This document shows, piece after piece, positions 1-7,833 of a DNA stretch of 64,000 bases; the stretch's first letter is position 1, and the number at the start of each line of letters is the position of its first letter. Below the pieces are notes generated by a model. That model searched no databases and was not told the origin of the DNA. It saw nothing but the letters and a program-made list of their open reading frames with translations. The position numbers and the translations under genes are program-made. This stretch comes from Pirellulaceae bacterium (GTDB taxonomy: Bacteria; Planctomycetota; Planctomycetia; Pirellulales; Pirellulaceae), in NCBI GenBank assembly GCA_028280445.1, contig JANQLU010000016.1:1-64000 (forward strand), given 5' to 3'.

Positions 1-49
1 GCTCTGGCAAACTCCAGACCCCATGGAACAACAATTAACGTTTGCTGCA

Positions 50-99
50 CTAGCCGCCGGTGAACCCTCGAATACCGGCGGCTAGCGCCTTGCCGCTCA
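50..99. repeat. R3 palindrome, left end truncated
   Basis: This is a partial copy of palindrome family R3. The inner part of the left arm and the complete right arm (ending in TTGCCGCTCA) are present, but the outer GAGCGGCAAGG of the left arm is missing. It lies four bases downstream of the stop codon of the leftward phosphoesterase gene. Confidence 0.8.
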
Positions 100-102
100 T
101 AA

Positions 103-969
103 TCACTTTGCCACGCGTGAGCCCAACTTGCTCAACGTAAACACGGTGACTTCGGGACGAGCGCAAAATCGCACTTTCATTTTGTGTCCCAAGCCGCGAT
201 TGATATACATCTGAAACCCATCTGGCAATTGATAGATTCCGGAAACATAGTTCTTGTTGCGGACGGGCAAAAACGGTGGTCTGAATCCTGGAGCACGACA
301 TTGCCCGCCATGAGTGTGACCGCACAAAACCCAGCTTTGGTAGCCGTTCCAAATCGGCAAATCGGCGGTGTCGGGATTGTGACTCAGGACTACCGAACAC
401 GGTGGCAACGATTGGATAACATTTCGGCTGGCGCCGACTTGAAATCTTGGGCTCCAAAAATCTTCTAACCCGGCAAACGTGATTCCCGCAATTGTTTGAG
501 TTTCGTTAAACAAGATTTGGATTCCAGCATCGTTCAGCGTGTTGGCGACCTTTAAAGCAATATCGATATTGGTTGTATGCCGTTGATAATCGTGATTTCC
601 CAACACACCGGCTGTTCCCAACGTTCCTCGCGCAAATTGAGGCGCGAGGTTTTTGAGTTTGTCGTGATGCCCCAGGTTTCCTTGATCAATGAAATCGCCT
701 GTGTAAACGACAAATTCTGGTTTTAGTGAATTGACATACTCAAACTGGTTTTCGAGATATTTGTCACTCACCCGACGTCCAATGTGCAGATCACTAAATT
801 GAACGAGTTTCTTTCCGACCAATTCATCGGGCAGATTTGGAATGCTCAGCGATTGTTGCTCATAAGCGACCCAGTGAGGCTCAATCTGTCGCACGTAGAA
901 ACCTGTGCCAACGACGATGCCGCCTGCAGCCAGAGAATACCGCAAAAACTTTCTTCGAGAGAATTTCAT
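103..969 (-). CDS. Tat-exported metallophosphoesterase (YkuE-like)
   Basis: A 288-residue calcineurin-type phosphoesterase. The N-terminus carries a twin-arginine signal (SRRKFLR followed by a hydrophobic stretch around residues 12-26), so the enzyme is probably exported folded and acts at the outer face of the inner membrane. All family metal motifs are visible in order: DLH, TGDFID, GNHD, a later SHNPD histidine and GHTHGGQ. Length and motif spacing fit the YkuE/YaeI group, whose known members hydrolyse phosphodiester or pyrophosphate bonds, some in lipid A precursors; the substrate here is unknown. The ATG at 969 was chosen because it starts directly at the signal; in-frame TTG and GTG codons lie just upstream. 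It is divergent from the PQQ protein at 1151. Confidence 0.9.
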   Translation of the reverse strand: MKFSRRKFLRYSLAAGGIVVGTGFYVRQIEPHWVAYEQQSLSIPNLPDELVGKKLVQFSDLHIGRRVSDKYLENQFEYVNSLKPEFVVYTGDFIDQGNLGHHDKLKNLAPQFARGTLGTAGVLGNHDYQRHTTNIDIALKVANTLNDAGIQILFNETQTIAGITFAGLEDFWSPRFQVGASRNVIQSLPPCSVVLSHNPDTADLPIWNGYQSWVLCGHTHGGQCRAPGFRPPFLPVRNKNYVSGIYQLPDGFQMYINRGLGHKMKVRFCARPEVTVFTLSKLGSRVAK

Positions 970-1150
970 CACCAAATGCCAATAAGCATCAGTAGGCCGG
1001 ACGCGTTCATTGTGGTGAACGTTACCAATTTTTCCAAGGTCAGGTTCTCTATCCGTAGGTGAATCAAGCGGAATCGGCTAGAATCGAGGAATGTGGAAAT
1101 CCACAACGCCCCCGACACGTCCTGCGAATCTTGGAAAAGGAATATTGGTT

Positions 1151-2404
1151 ATGAAGTCGTTTTTGTGTTTCATCGCAATTGCATTGGTTGTCCAGTCGAC
1201 AGCCCTGGCGCAAGACTGGCCGCAATGGCGTGGCCCCAATCGCGATGACATTTCAAAAGAAACCGGTTTGTTGGATAAATGGCCCGCAAACGGACCCAAA
1301 CAGGTTTGGGTGAATAAATCGAGCGGCCTGGGTTACAGCGGATTTGCAGTCGTCAAAGATCGACTTTACACCATGGGACTCGACGATGGAAAATCGTACG
1401 TGATTTGCCTCAACACCAAAGACGGAAAAGAAATCTGGCGAACCAAAGTCAGCGATTGGTATCGCAATAGTTGGGGAGACGGGCCGCGCTGTACTCCGAC
1501 GGTCGATGGCGACAATGTCTACATTTTGTCAGCCAATGGCGATGTCGCATGTCTGGCAGCGAAAGATGGCAAAAAAGTCTGGTCCAAATCTTTGGTCTCT
1601 GATTTTGGCGGAAAGGTTCCTCGTTGGGGTTACAGCGAATCGGTCTTGATTGATGGCGATCGTCTGTTATGTACGCCTGGTGGCAGTGACGGCACAGTCG
1701 TCTGCCTGAAGAAATCAGATGGCAGTACGGTTTGGCAATCGAAAGATATTACGGAGCCGGCACACTATTCATCGATTATTGTCGCGAAATCTGGAAAGCA
1801 AAAACAGTACGTTCAGTTGACGCCGCGAAAACTGTTCGGACTTTCAGAAAAAGGTGAAGTGCTTTGGACGTCGGATTGGAACGGACGGATTGCCGTCATC
1901 CCAACACCGATTTATCAAGATAACAAAGTCTACATCACCAGCGGCTATGGTGTTGGATGCAAATTGGTCGACATTAGCGACACCAAAAATGTCAAAGAAG
2001 TTTGGCGAAACCGCGTGATGAAAAATCATCATGGCGGAGTCATTCTCCTGAACGGGTATTTGTACGGCTACAGTGACAAAGTCGGATGGACTTGCCAAAA
2101 TTGGGAAGACGGCGAATTGGTCTGGAATGAAAAACGAGTATTGAAAAAAGGTGCCATTGGCTATGCCGACGGCCATTTTTACTGTTTAGAAGAACAAACG
2201 GGCAAAGTCGGACTGATCAAAGCGACTGAAAAAGGGTTTGAACTCAAAGGTCAATTCCAGCTTTCTCCGCTGTCCAAAAAACGCAAGCCGCAAGGCAAAA
2301 TTTGGGTGCATCCAACCATCGCTGGTGGAAAACTGTACCTCCGTGATCAGGAAATCATTTACTGCTACGACATTTCCGATCCGGCCAAGAAAAAAACCGA
2401 GTAA
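1151..2404 (+). CDS. Secreted PQQ-like beta-propeller protein
   Basis: A 417-residue exported protein. A signal peptide (MKSFLCFIAIALVVQSTALAQ) is followed at once by the WPQWRGP motif that opens many planctomycete PQQ-like propellers. Repeated blades of the type 'YVICLNTKDGKEIWRTKV' and 'VVCLKKSDGSTVWQSK' match the quinoprotein/BamB-like beta-propeller fold. No catalytic quinoprotein residues could be assigned, so a structural or binding role is as likely as dehydrogenase activity. The frame is open from 1091, but the ATG at 1151 begins the signal peptide. A second, unlinked member of the family starts at 31788. Repeats fill the space downstream. Confidence 0.88.
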   Translation: MKSFLCFIAIALVVQSTALAQDWPQWRGPNRDDISKETGLLDKWPANGPKQVWVNKSSGLGYSGFAVVKDRLYTMGLDDGKSYVICLNTKDGKEIWRTKVSDWYRNSWGDGPRCTPTVDGDNVYILSANGDVACLAAKDGKKVWSKSLVSDFGGKVPRWGYSESVLIDGDRLLCTPGGSDGTVVCLKKSDGSTVWQSKDITEPAHYSSIIVAKSGKQKQYVQLTPRKLFGLSEKGEVLWTSDWNGRIAVIPTPIYQDNKVYITSGYGVGCKLVDISDTKNVKEVWRNRVMKNHHGGVILLNGYLYGYSDKVGWTCQNWEDGELVWNEKRVLKKGAIGYADGHFYCLEEQTGKVGLIKATEKGFELKGQFQLSPLSKKRKPQGKIWVHPTIAGGKLYLRDQEIIYCYDISDPAKKKTE

Positions 2405-2420
2405 GTTGAGCAGCGATCAA

Positions 2421-2474
2421 GTAGGGCCGGTTCCCACCGGCCTGCTGGTTGGATTGGCCGATACGAACCGGCCT
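2421..2474. repeat. R1 palindrome, degenerate right arm
   Basis: The left arm is a full R1 copy at 2421-2442, 16 bases after the stop codon of the PQQ gene. The right arm at about 2456-2474 is eroded. It is the first of a run of three different palindromes in this gap. Confidence 0.8.
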
Positions 2475-2490
2475 CAGTTGAAACACTGAT

Positions 2491-2558
2491 ACAAGCACGA
2501 CGCGCCAGCGAGTGGTTTTAACCGAGCAGAACCACTCGCTGGCGCGTCGTGCTCGTAT
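2491..2558. repeat. R5 palindrome
   Basis: Near-perfect hairpin with arms of about 28 bases (ACAAGCACGACGCGCCAGCG at the left, its complement ending in GTGCTCGTAT at the right). This copy reads 'gcgccagcg' where other R5 copies read 'gcgcgagcg', with a matching change in the other arm, so pairing is kept. Confidence 0.85.
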
Positions 2559-2574
2559 GAACCATCCAATCCTG

Positions 2575-2693
2575 TGAGCGGCAAGGCGCTAGCCGCCGGT
2601 GAACCCTCAAATACCGGCGGCTAGCGACTTGCCGCTCAGATCAAATTCGCAGCTTGCCGATTTAATCAACGCTGCCTAGCGCCTTGCCGCTCA
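2575..2693. repeat. R3 palindrome plus an extra R3 half
   Basis: A complete R3 hairpin occupies 2575-2638. A second right half (CTAGCGCCTTGCCGCTCA) follows at 2674-2693 without its partner. The remainder of the gap up to the CDGSH gene, 2694-2809, shows nothing recognisable. Confidence 0.8.
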
Positions 2694-2809
2694 TATTTAG
2701 CTAACGTTACGTAGCCACCGGTTCGTTGCACAGCAAACTTGCATGTGCATCTTGTTTCAACGGAATCTAGCAACGAACGCCCGAGCACTAGTTCAACACA
2801 TGCAACGTT

Positions 2810-3061
2810 TCACTCGGGCATTTCAACGCTGTTATGAGAGCCATCACAATTGGGGCTGTTGCCCGTCTGTTTGCAGGTACAGAAAAAAACTGTTTTCGAT
2901 TCTTCTGCCTCAAAGACTTCGGGGATAAACGAAGTTCCTTTGTGGTTTCCGTCGCAAAAAGGTTGGTTTTCCGAGAGTCCGCAAGTGCAATAAGCGTATT
3001 TTTTGCCCTGTTCCAATTCAACTTTGCACGGAGCAGTGCCGGCGATTTTAGGTTTATCCAT
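2810..3061 (-). CDS. CDGSH-type iron-sulfur protein with two Fe-S motifs
   Basis: An 83-residue protein with two CDGSH (zf-CDGSH, mitoNEET-like) motifs: CTCGLSENQPFCDGNH and CTCKQTGNSPNCDGSH. Each has three Cys and one His, the ligand set for a 2Fe-2S cluster, so the protein should carry two clusters like the tandem bacterial MiNT type. No signal peptide or membrane segment is present; it is probably cytosolic and acts in redox or cluster transfer. The ATG at 3061 has AGGA about ten bases upstream. It is divergent from the ankyrin gene and apparently monocistronic. Confidence 0.93.
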   Translation of the reverse strand: MDKPKIAGTAPCKVELEQGKKYAYCTCGLSENQPFCDGNHKGTSFIPEVFEAEESKTVFFCTCKQTGNSPNCDGSHNSVEMPE

Positions 3062-3158
3062 AGTGTAGATTCCTACTCAACAGTTTGGTTTCACGAGGAA
3101 CTATTGAAACGGATTCGCGTCCAACAGGCAATACGCGTTTTTGAACGGAAATGAAACT

Positions 3159-4370
3159 ATGAGAATTTTGATTTTGGCGCCAACGATCGTGTGTTTTTTG
3201 TTAACGGTTGCTATGAACAATGTTCAGGCACAAACCTCTGGCACACGACTGCCACCGGCCTTGCAGCGAATTGCCGACGCCATTGTCAAATCCGATGCCA
3301 CATCGGAAAACGAATTAAAAGAGCAATTGTTCCGTTCCCTGATCGGCGAAGTTGTTCGAACGAACCAGGTCGATGTCGTTCGTGCATTGATCAAAAAAGG
3401 CGCCAATCTGAAATTTGGCAACGTCGAGGGAGATACACTGTTGCACATTGCAGCAGGCGAGGGACACATCGAGTTGCTATCTATTTTGATTGATCATGGA
3501 ATCGATGTTGATCAATTGAATCGTTCAAAACGATCAGCGCTATTCGAAGCCGCCAATGGAAATCATCTTGCCAGCGTAAAACAATTGCTCAAACATGGTG
3601 CCGACGTCAACGGGAATTCCAAACACAATTCGCCGCTCAATACGGCGGCATGGTACGGACACAGCGAGATTGTCAAAACGTTGTTGGTTGCCAAAGCCGA
3701 TTTGAAACGAACCGATGTTGACGGCAATACGGCATCGCACAAAGCAATCTGGCAAGGCCGGTACGCATGCGTGAAACTATTGCTCGACGCCGGTGCGGAT
3801 CTCAATGTCAAGAACTCTGCGGGGATTACACCGATGTCACTGGCAGGTGAAAGCAGCAAGAAAACGAGTTCAGCCGGATTTCGCAATTGGGGTCCTGAGC
3901 AAATGATCGGGCCGCCTGCCAATAATCCGACGGGTCCTCAAAATTGGTGCCCGTCGACCATCAATTCCAAAGAACGTGTAACCTTGTTTTTTGATGCCGC
4001 GATTGAAACTTCCGAAATCGAATTTCACATCAACCCATCGTCTGACGTTATTTTGTCAGTGGTCGGTTATGGTGACGATGGCAAAGCGATCGCTTTGAGC
4101 AAAGACAGAAAATTTAAACGGAAGAAGAATACGGTCTTTGGCCTGGCCGTTTCCGACAAAACAAAAATTCGCAGTTTAAAACTCGAACTGGATTGTGGTA
4201 AAACTCCCAATTGGGTTTACGTCGACGCGATCGCATTGGTGGATTCTGCTGGGAAAAAACACTGGGTCGATTGGGCTGAAACAACGACCACATACGCACA
4301 AGGCCAGATTCCGAAATTGATCAGGCAACGAAAAATGTTGCAAATGATCAAAAAACATGCTTCGAAGTAG
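3159..4370 (+). CDS. Exported ankyrin-repeat protein with discoidin-like C-terminal domain
   Basis: A 403-residue protein. A signal peptide ends near VQAQ (residue 26). Residues of about 65-225 are five or so ankyrin repeats, recognisable by lines such as DTLLHIAAGEGHIELLSILI and NTASHKAIWQGRYACVKLLL. The C-terminal part (about 235-395) has the pattern WGPEQMIGPPAN...WCPS and beta-rich sequence like the small discoidin-like adhesive domain found after 'gaps-in-sheet' motifs in other planctomycete exported proteins; this assignment is tentative. A surface or periplasmic protein-interaction role is inferred. The ATG at 3159 begins the signal peptide. The stop codon TAG at 4368-4370 lies inside an R1 repeat. 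Confidence 0.82.
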   Translation: MRILILAPTIVCFLLTVAMNNVQAQTSGTRLPPALQRIADAIVKSDATSENELKEQLFRSLIGEVVRTNQVDVVRALIKKGANLKFGNVEGDTLLHIAAGEGHIELLSILIDHGIDVDQLNRSKRSALFEAANGNHLASVKQLLKHGADVNGNSKHNSPLNTAAWYGHSEIVKTLLVAKADLKRTDVDGNTASHKAIWQGRYACVKLLLDAGADLNVKNSAGITPMSLAGESSKKTSSAGFRNWGPEQMIGPPANNPTGPQNWCPSTINSKERVTLFFDAAIETSEIEFHINPSSDVILSVVGYGDDGKAIALSKDRKFKRKKNTVFGLAVSDKTKIRSLKLELDCGKTPNWVYVDAIALVDSAGKKHWVDWAETTTTYAQGQIPKLIRQRKMLQMIKKHASK

Positions 4371-4388
4371 GGCCGGTTCCCACCGGCC
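4367..4388. repeat. R1 half overlapping a stop codon
   Basis: A single R1 left arm. The TAG stop of the ankyrin gene is formed by bases 2-4 of the repeat, so the repeat ends the reading frame. No facing right arm is seen before the TraB-like gene. Confidence 0.8.
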
Positions 4389-4513
4389 AATTGAACTCTA
4401 AATTTTTTGGACAGGAATTTTTTTGGACAGGATGAACAGGATAAGATCCGAAAAACATCCTGTAAATCCTGTCAAAAATCAAGTTTGCCGAATTGGCCGG
4501 ACTACCTTGCTCG

Positions 4514-5506
4514 TTACCCGCCGAGATCTTTCAGCATGTCCAGCAGCAATTTGCTGGGATCGCTGCTTTTGGCTTTCACCTTTTTGGTCAAATCCCAAGC
4601 ATCCATCCAGACCTGGTTTTTCAATTTGAACCCGTAATCCGATTTCATACGCTTTTCGAAATCGGGCATGTGTGCTGCGCCGTAGAAAATCGCGATTTTC
4701 TTGTGGCCGGCGAACATTTGGCGATTGAGTTCTTTCATCGCTTCTTCGTTTCGATCTTTGATCAAAATCTGATTCAATGATTTACCCAATCCAGCATCGA
4801 GCGCTCCTGACTGTACAAATTGTTTGGCCATCACGATTTTCATTTTGTTCGGATTGTTCATCATTTCGAACAATGACGACAATTCCGACATGGCGTCGCC
4901 ACCATCGGTCGCTGATTTTTTCTGAGATTGCTTATTTTGTTGGCGAATCATATCCGCAGCTGTGCTCAGCAAAACGGTCAGCGTCGAATCGCCACGCTCC
5001 TTCATTTTTTTCGAAATCTCACTTGGCGTCAGATCGGCATGGACAAAATTTTTGGCTTTGTAATTGATGTTTTCCAATTGCGATGCAAGGCCCAGCATTT
5101 GTTGTGGCATTGCTTGCAACATTCGCAACGGATTGGTGTTTTTCTTGACTGCATCTTTGTCGATGACTGTTCCTTCGGGAGCAACCAATTCGTACAAAAC
5201 GACGTCGTAGTTTTTAAATTGCTTGTCGAGTTTTTGATAATACTCTTTGTCACCGATGTGAATGACTCCAACCAGATCGACGGTAACCTGATTTTTTCCC
5301 GAACGTGCGGTATAGCGACTGATCGCCGTCTGCAAGGCAAGGGGTTTGCCAGATGAGTCAGACTTGAGTTTGAGAAACTCGGTTTTAGTTGGTTTTTTTG
5401 ACTCTCGTTTATCCGACGCTTTTTGCGCTACCAACGAGGTCGTCAATGAAGATGCCAATAACCAGGCAACGGACAGAGAAACAGCTTTGTAAAATCGGTG
5501 TGACAT
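4514..5506 (-). CDS. TraB/Tiki-like exported protein
   Basis: A 330-residue protein. The signal peptide runs from MSHRFYKAVSLSVAWLLASS to LVAQ. The mature part shows the hallmarks of the TraB/GumN/Tiki superfamily: an early GVIHIGD motif (GxxH) followed by VVLYELVAP, and a late FYGAAHMPDFEKR motif (second GxxH). Tiki proteins are metalloproteases; whether this bacterial member is one is unproven. The frame is open from 5539, but the ATG at 5506 starts the signal peptide. The middle of the protein (about 130-230) is Lys/Gln/Ser-rich and predicted helical. Confidence 0.8.
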   Translation of the reverse strand: MSHRFYKAVSLSVAWLLASSLTTSLVAQKASDKRESKKPTKTEFLKLKSDSSGKPLALQTAISRYTARSGKNQVTVDLVGVIHIGDKEYYQKLDKQFKNYDVVLYELVAPEGTVIDKDAVKKNTNPLRMLQAMPQQMLGLASQLENINYKAKNFVHADLTPSEISKKMKERGDSTLTVLLSTAADMIRQQNKQSQKKSATDGGDAMSELSSLFEMMNNPNKMKIVMAKQFVQSGALDAGLGKSLNQILIKDRNEEAMKELNRQMFAGHKKIAIFYGAAHMPDFEKRMKSDYGFKLKNQVWMDAWDLTKKVKAKSSDPSKLLLDMLKDLGG

Positions 5507-5582
5507 GTGGAATCCAGACTTTTTGAATGTCGTGTTCACAATTGTGCAGTGTCAACAAAAGGTTGTGAGCTATATGTAGTTA

Positions 5583-5670
5583 AATCGCAAGCGCGAAGCG
5601 TGAGCGAGGGACCAGATTGTACTGCACGCGTGGCTGTAGTCCCTCGCTTACGCTTCGCACTAATGATTTT
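5583..5670. repeat. R4 palindrome
   Basis: Left arm AAGCGTGAGCGAGGGAC and facing right arm GTCCCTCGCTTACGCTT, with about 25 bases between. The right end runs into a short T-rich stretch, so as RNA it resembles an intrinsic terminator read rightward. Confidence 0.8.
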
Positions 5671-5841
5671 TACGGCATCACGCCCCAATATTATGGCGTC
5701 GCACTTCTGGAGATTCGCCAGCATACGAGGATTGTTGGAGGAATTTCAGACTGAATTCAAGAAAAAAACGACTTGGTGAATCGGCAGACACTTTGGAAAT
5801 GGTGCAGACATTCGAGCCAAAACATGCCAAGCCTGATCCTG

Positions 5842-5908
5842 TGAGCGGCAAGGCGCTAGCCGCTGGTACGAATCCTCAACGAACCGGCGGCTAGCGCCTT
5901 GCCGCTCA
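5842..5908. repeat. R3 palindrome
   Basis: A complete R3 hairpin in the gap between the TraB-like gene and the small membrane protein. Apart from this and the R4 copy at 5583, the gap 5507-5973 holds nothing recognisable. Confidence 0.85.
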
Positions 5909-5973
5909 GGGGTGGCTCGGCATGCAGTTTTAGAACCAAGATCCGCCGCAAAACGAGATAAACCGACCTGAAA

Positions 5974-6180
5974 TTAGATAAATCGATCCGCAACCAGGAT
6001 CAATACTAAAATCACGGCCATAAACATCACGACCCAAATTCCAGCCTTGACCGATTGTTTCAGGATTTGCGGGACATATTCATGACGCGTTGCACCGTAG
6101 ACCAGGCTGATCGCAATGATCATCGGAACGGCGTACCAAAATCTGGCGTCGAAAATCGACCCTAACAATAACTCATCCAT
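5974..6180 (-). CDS. Small two-helix membrane protein
   Basis: A 68-residue protein with two hydrophobic segments (about residues 12-29 and 46-65) separated by a short polar stretch, YGATRHEYVPQILKQSVKAG. It starts 19 bases after the stop of the DUF6677-like gene and on the same strand, which suggests one operon and a shared membrane function. I do not recognise the family. Small size leaves some doubt, but composition and context favour a real gene. Confidence 0.65.
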   Translation of the reverse strand: MDELLLGSIFDARFWYAVPMIIAISLVYGATRHEYVPQILKQSVKAGIWVVMFMAVILVLILVADRFI

Positions 6181-6199
6181 CGTATTTGTCGCTGTGTTG

Positions 6200-6994
6200 T
6201 TATTTTCTCTTGCGTTTTTGGGAGCGCGGTTTCGGACCTTTTTTCTGTGCCCCCGGCGATTTTTTCACAGGCTCGGTTTCTTTGTCTTCTTTTTGTTTCA
6301 ACTCAGCCTCCTTGCCGTCATCGTCCGGCGGCGGCTCATCATCCTTTCGCTTTTCGGCCCGTGACCGACGTTTCTTTTTCTTTTCATCCCGCATGATCGC
6401 TGGGCCGGCAAAAGCATCGTACACCGCCAACAAATTCAACACGCCGGCAATGATCGTGAACAACGTCCCGATCTCAAATTTGTGCTGCAAGTCACGATGC
6501 CAGGCTCCCAACGTATCGATATTGTTGAGTTCGACTTTGCCAAACGGCGGAGCCATCAAACCATCTTTGATGATTGGCTCGTTCGTGTCGTACTTGGAGC
6601 GATCTTTGATAATGGCAAACTGATCGGCGCCGATGGCGGAGTCTTTGGGCCAACGTTCGGCGATAACAAAAAACGGATCACCGCCATTTTTAGTTTTTAC
6701 ACTTTGAATGATTGCCGGCAGTGCTGGTGCTCCGACACCAACCTGGAACGCATATTGCCAGCGTTTATCGTTTTCTTTCCACGACACGTAGACACAACGA
6801 CCGCGGGCCAACCCCAGCCCGTAAAAATACGTTCCCAAAATGCAGACCATGAAAATGAACGCTTTGGTGAACCGGCGCTGGTAAAAATGTCCGGCTCCCG
6901 GCCACAGCCAGGCCAAAATGGCGGCGATGTAAGGTTCGCGCAGATTGACCTGAATGTCGGGACCATCCGGCTGTTTTATATTGACTGTCGACAT
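6200..6994 (-). CDS. DUF6677-like membrane protein
   Basis: A 264-residue protein. The N-terminal AILAWLWPGAGHFYQRRF resembles the start of TM2-like and DUF6677 proteins of planctomycetes. There are hydrophobic segments near residues 24-33, 45-62 and 185-200, with a soluble, probably extracytoplasmic, domain between the second and third. The last 60 residues are extremely rich in Lys, Arg, Glu and Pro and should be disordered and cytoplasmic. The function is unknown. It heads a two-gene leftward operon with the small membrane protein and is divergent from rsmE. Confidence 0.8.
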   Translation of the reverse strand: MSTVNIKQPDGPDIQVNLREPYIAAILAWLWPGAGHFYQRRFTKAFIFMVCILGTYFYGLGLARGRCVYVSWKENDKRWQYAFQVGVGAPALPAIIQSVKTKNGGDPFFVIAERWPKDSAIGADQFAIIKDRSKYDTNEPIIKDGLMAPPFGKVELNNIDTLGAWHRDLQHKFEIGTLFTIIAGVLNLLAVYDAFAGPAIMRDEKKKKRRSRAEKRKDDEPPPDDDGKEAELKQKEDKETEPVKKSPGAQKKGPKPRSQKRKRK

Positions 6995-7134
6995 AAACGC
7001 CTAACCAAGCAAAGATGGATGAACGCAAAGCGTAATTATGCCCTTTCGGCGGGTTGTTCGATAGATCACTTGGACCAGAACTGTTTTTCGGGCGGTCAGC
7101 TCACGAATTGGCAACAAAATGTGAAACAAACCAG

Positions 7135-7824
7135 ATGTCTGAAAGATTTTTCGTAGCGCAAAATCTCGCCGTCGGTCAGTCCGAGATTACCGACGCCCAA
7201 GTTCACCATATCCGCAACGTCATGCGATTGGTCGTTGACGATCAAATCACGGTTTTCGATGGAACTGGTCGACAGGCCGTTGCCCGCATTTCTATGATCG
7301 AACGGAATCGAGTCGTTTTAGAAATCCAATCGATCGACGAAGTGTCTCGTGAACTTGCCGAATCGATTACCGTTGCAATGCCGATACCCAAAGGGGATCG
7401 AGCCAGGTTTCTTGTCGAAAAACTAACAGAGATCGGTGTCGCGCAGCTGATCCCAGTAAAAACGCAACGCAGTGTGTTTCAAGAAAAATCGCTGAGCAAG
7501 TTGGATCGTTACGTGATCGAGGCGTGTAAGCAATGTGGGCGAAACAAGTTGATGGAAATCTCGCCTACGCGACAATTTACGGAAGTCGTCAATGATCGTG
7601 CGCTGCCTCAAAATAAATTAATCCTCGATCCGCGAGCGGACGCGAATAACAACACCTGGAAACCAACTGATGTTGCCATTCTGGTCGGGCCCGAAGGCGG
7701 GTTTACGGACGACGAATTAGAGTTGGCCTCAGAAAACGATTGGCAATCCATGACGTTGGGGCCATCTATTTTGCGAATGGAAACGGCAGCTATCGTAGCC
7801 GTCGCCCGAGTCAGCCAGTCGTGA
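7135..7824 (+). CDS. rsmE: 16S rRNA (uracil-1498-N3)-methyltransferase RsmE
   Basis: A 229-residue SPOUT-class methyltransferase. RsmE methylates N3 of U1498 in 16S rRNA of assembled 30S subunits, using S-adenosylmethionine. The N-terminal PUA-like part starts RFFVAQN and contains QVHHIRNVMRL. The C-terminal trefoil-knot shows LVGPEGGFTDDE and LGPSILRMETAAI, the SAM-binding knot signatures of the family. Length is normal. The ATG at 7135 was chosen because it places RFFV at the N-terminus; the frame is open from 7054. It runs convergently into uvrC with only nine bases between stop codons. Confidence 0.95.
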   Translation: MSERFFVAQNLAVGQSEITDAQVHHIRNVMRLVVDDQITVFDGTGRQAVARISMIERNRVVLEIQSIDEVSRELAESITVAMPIPKGDRARFLVEKLTEIGVAQLIPVKTQRSVFQEKSLSKLDRYVIEACKQCGRNKLMEISPTRQFTEVVNDRALPQNKLILDPRADANNNTWKPTDVAILVGPEGGFTDDELELASENDWQSMTLGPSILRMETAAIVAVARVSQS

Positions 7825-7833
7825 TCGTCGACC

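Noticed and set aside
2421-2693. Interspersed repeats as a CRISPR array
   Set aside because: The repeats are long palindromes of different families at irregular distances, without equal-length spacers or cas genes.
5583-5670. R4 copies as ordinary terminators only
   Set aside because: Some have T-runs and follow genes, but copies also lie between divergent genes or inside other repeats, so they are recorded as repeats with possible terminator activity.
6482-7156. Plus-strand open frame (224 codons) covering the DUF6677-like gene and the rsmE start
   Set aside because: It overlaps two supported genes and has random-like composition.
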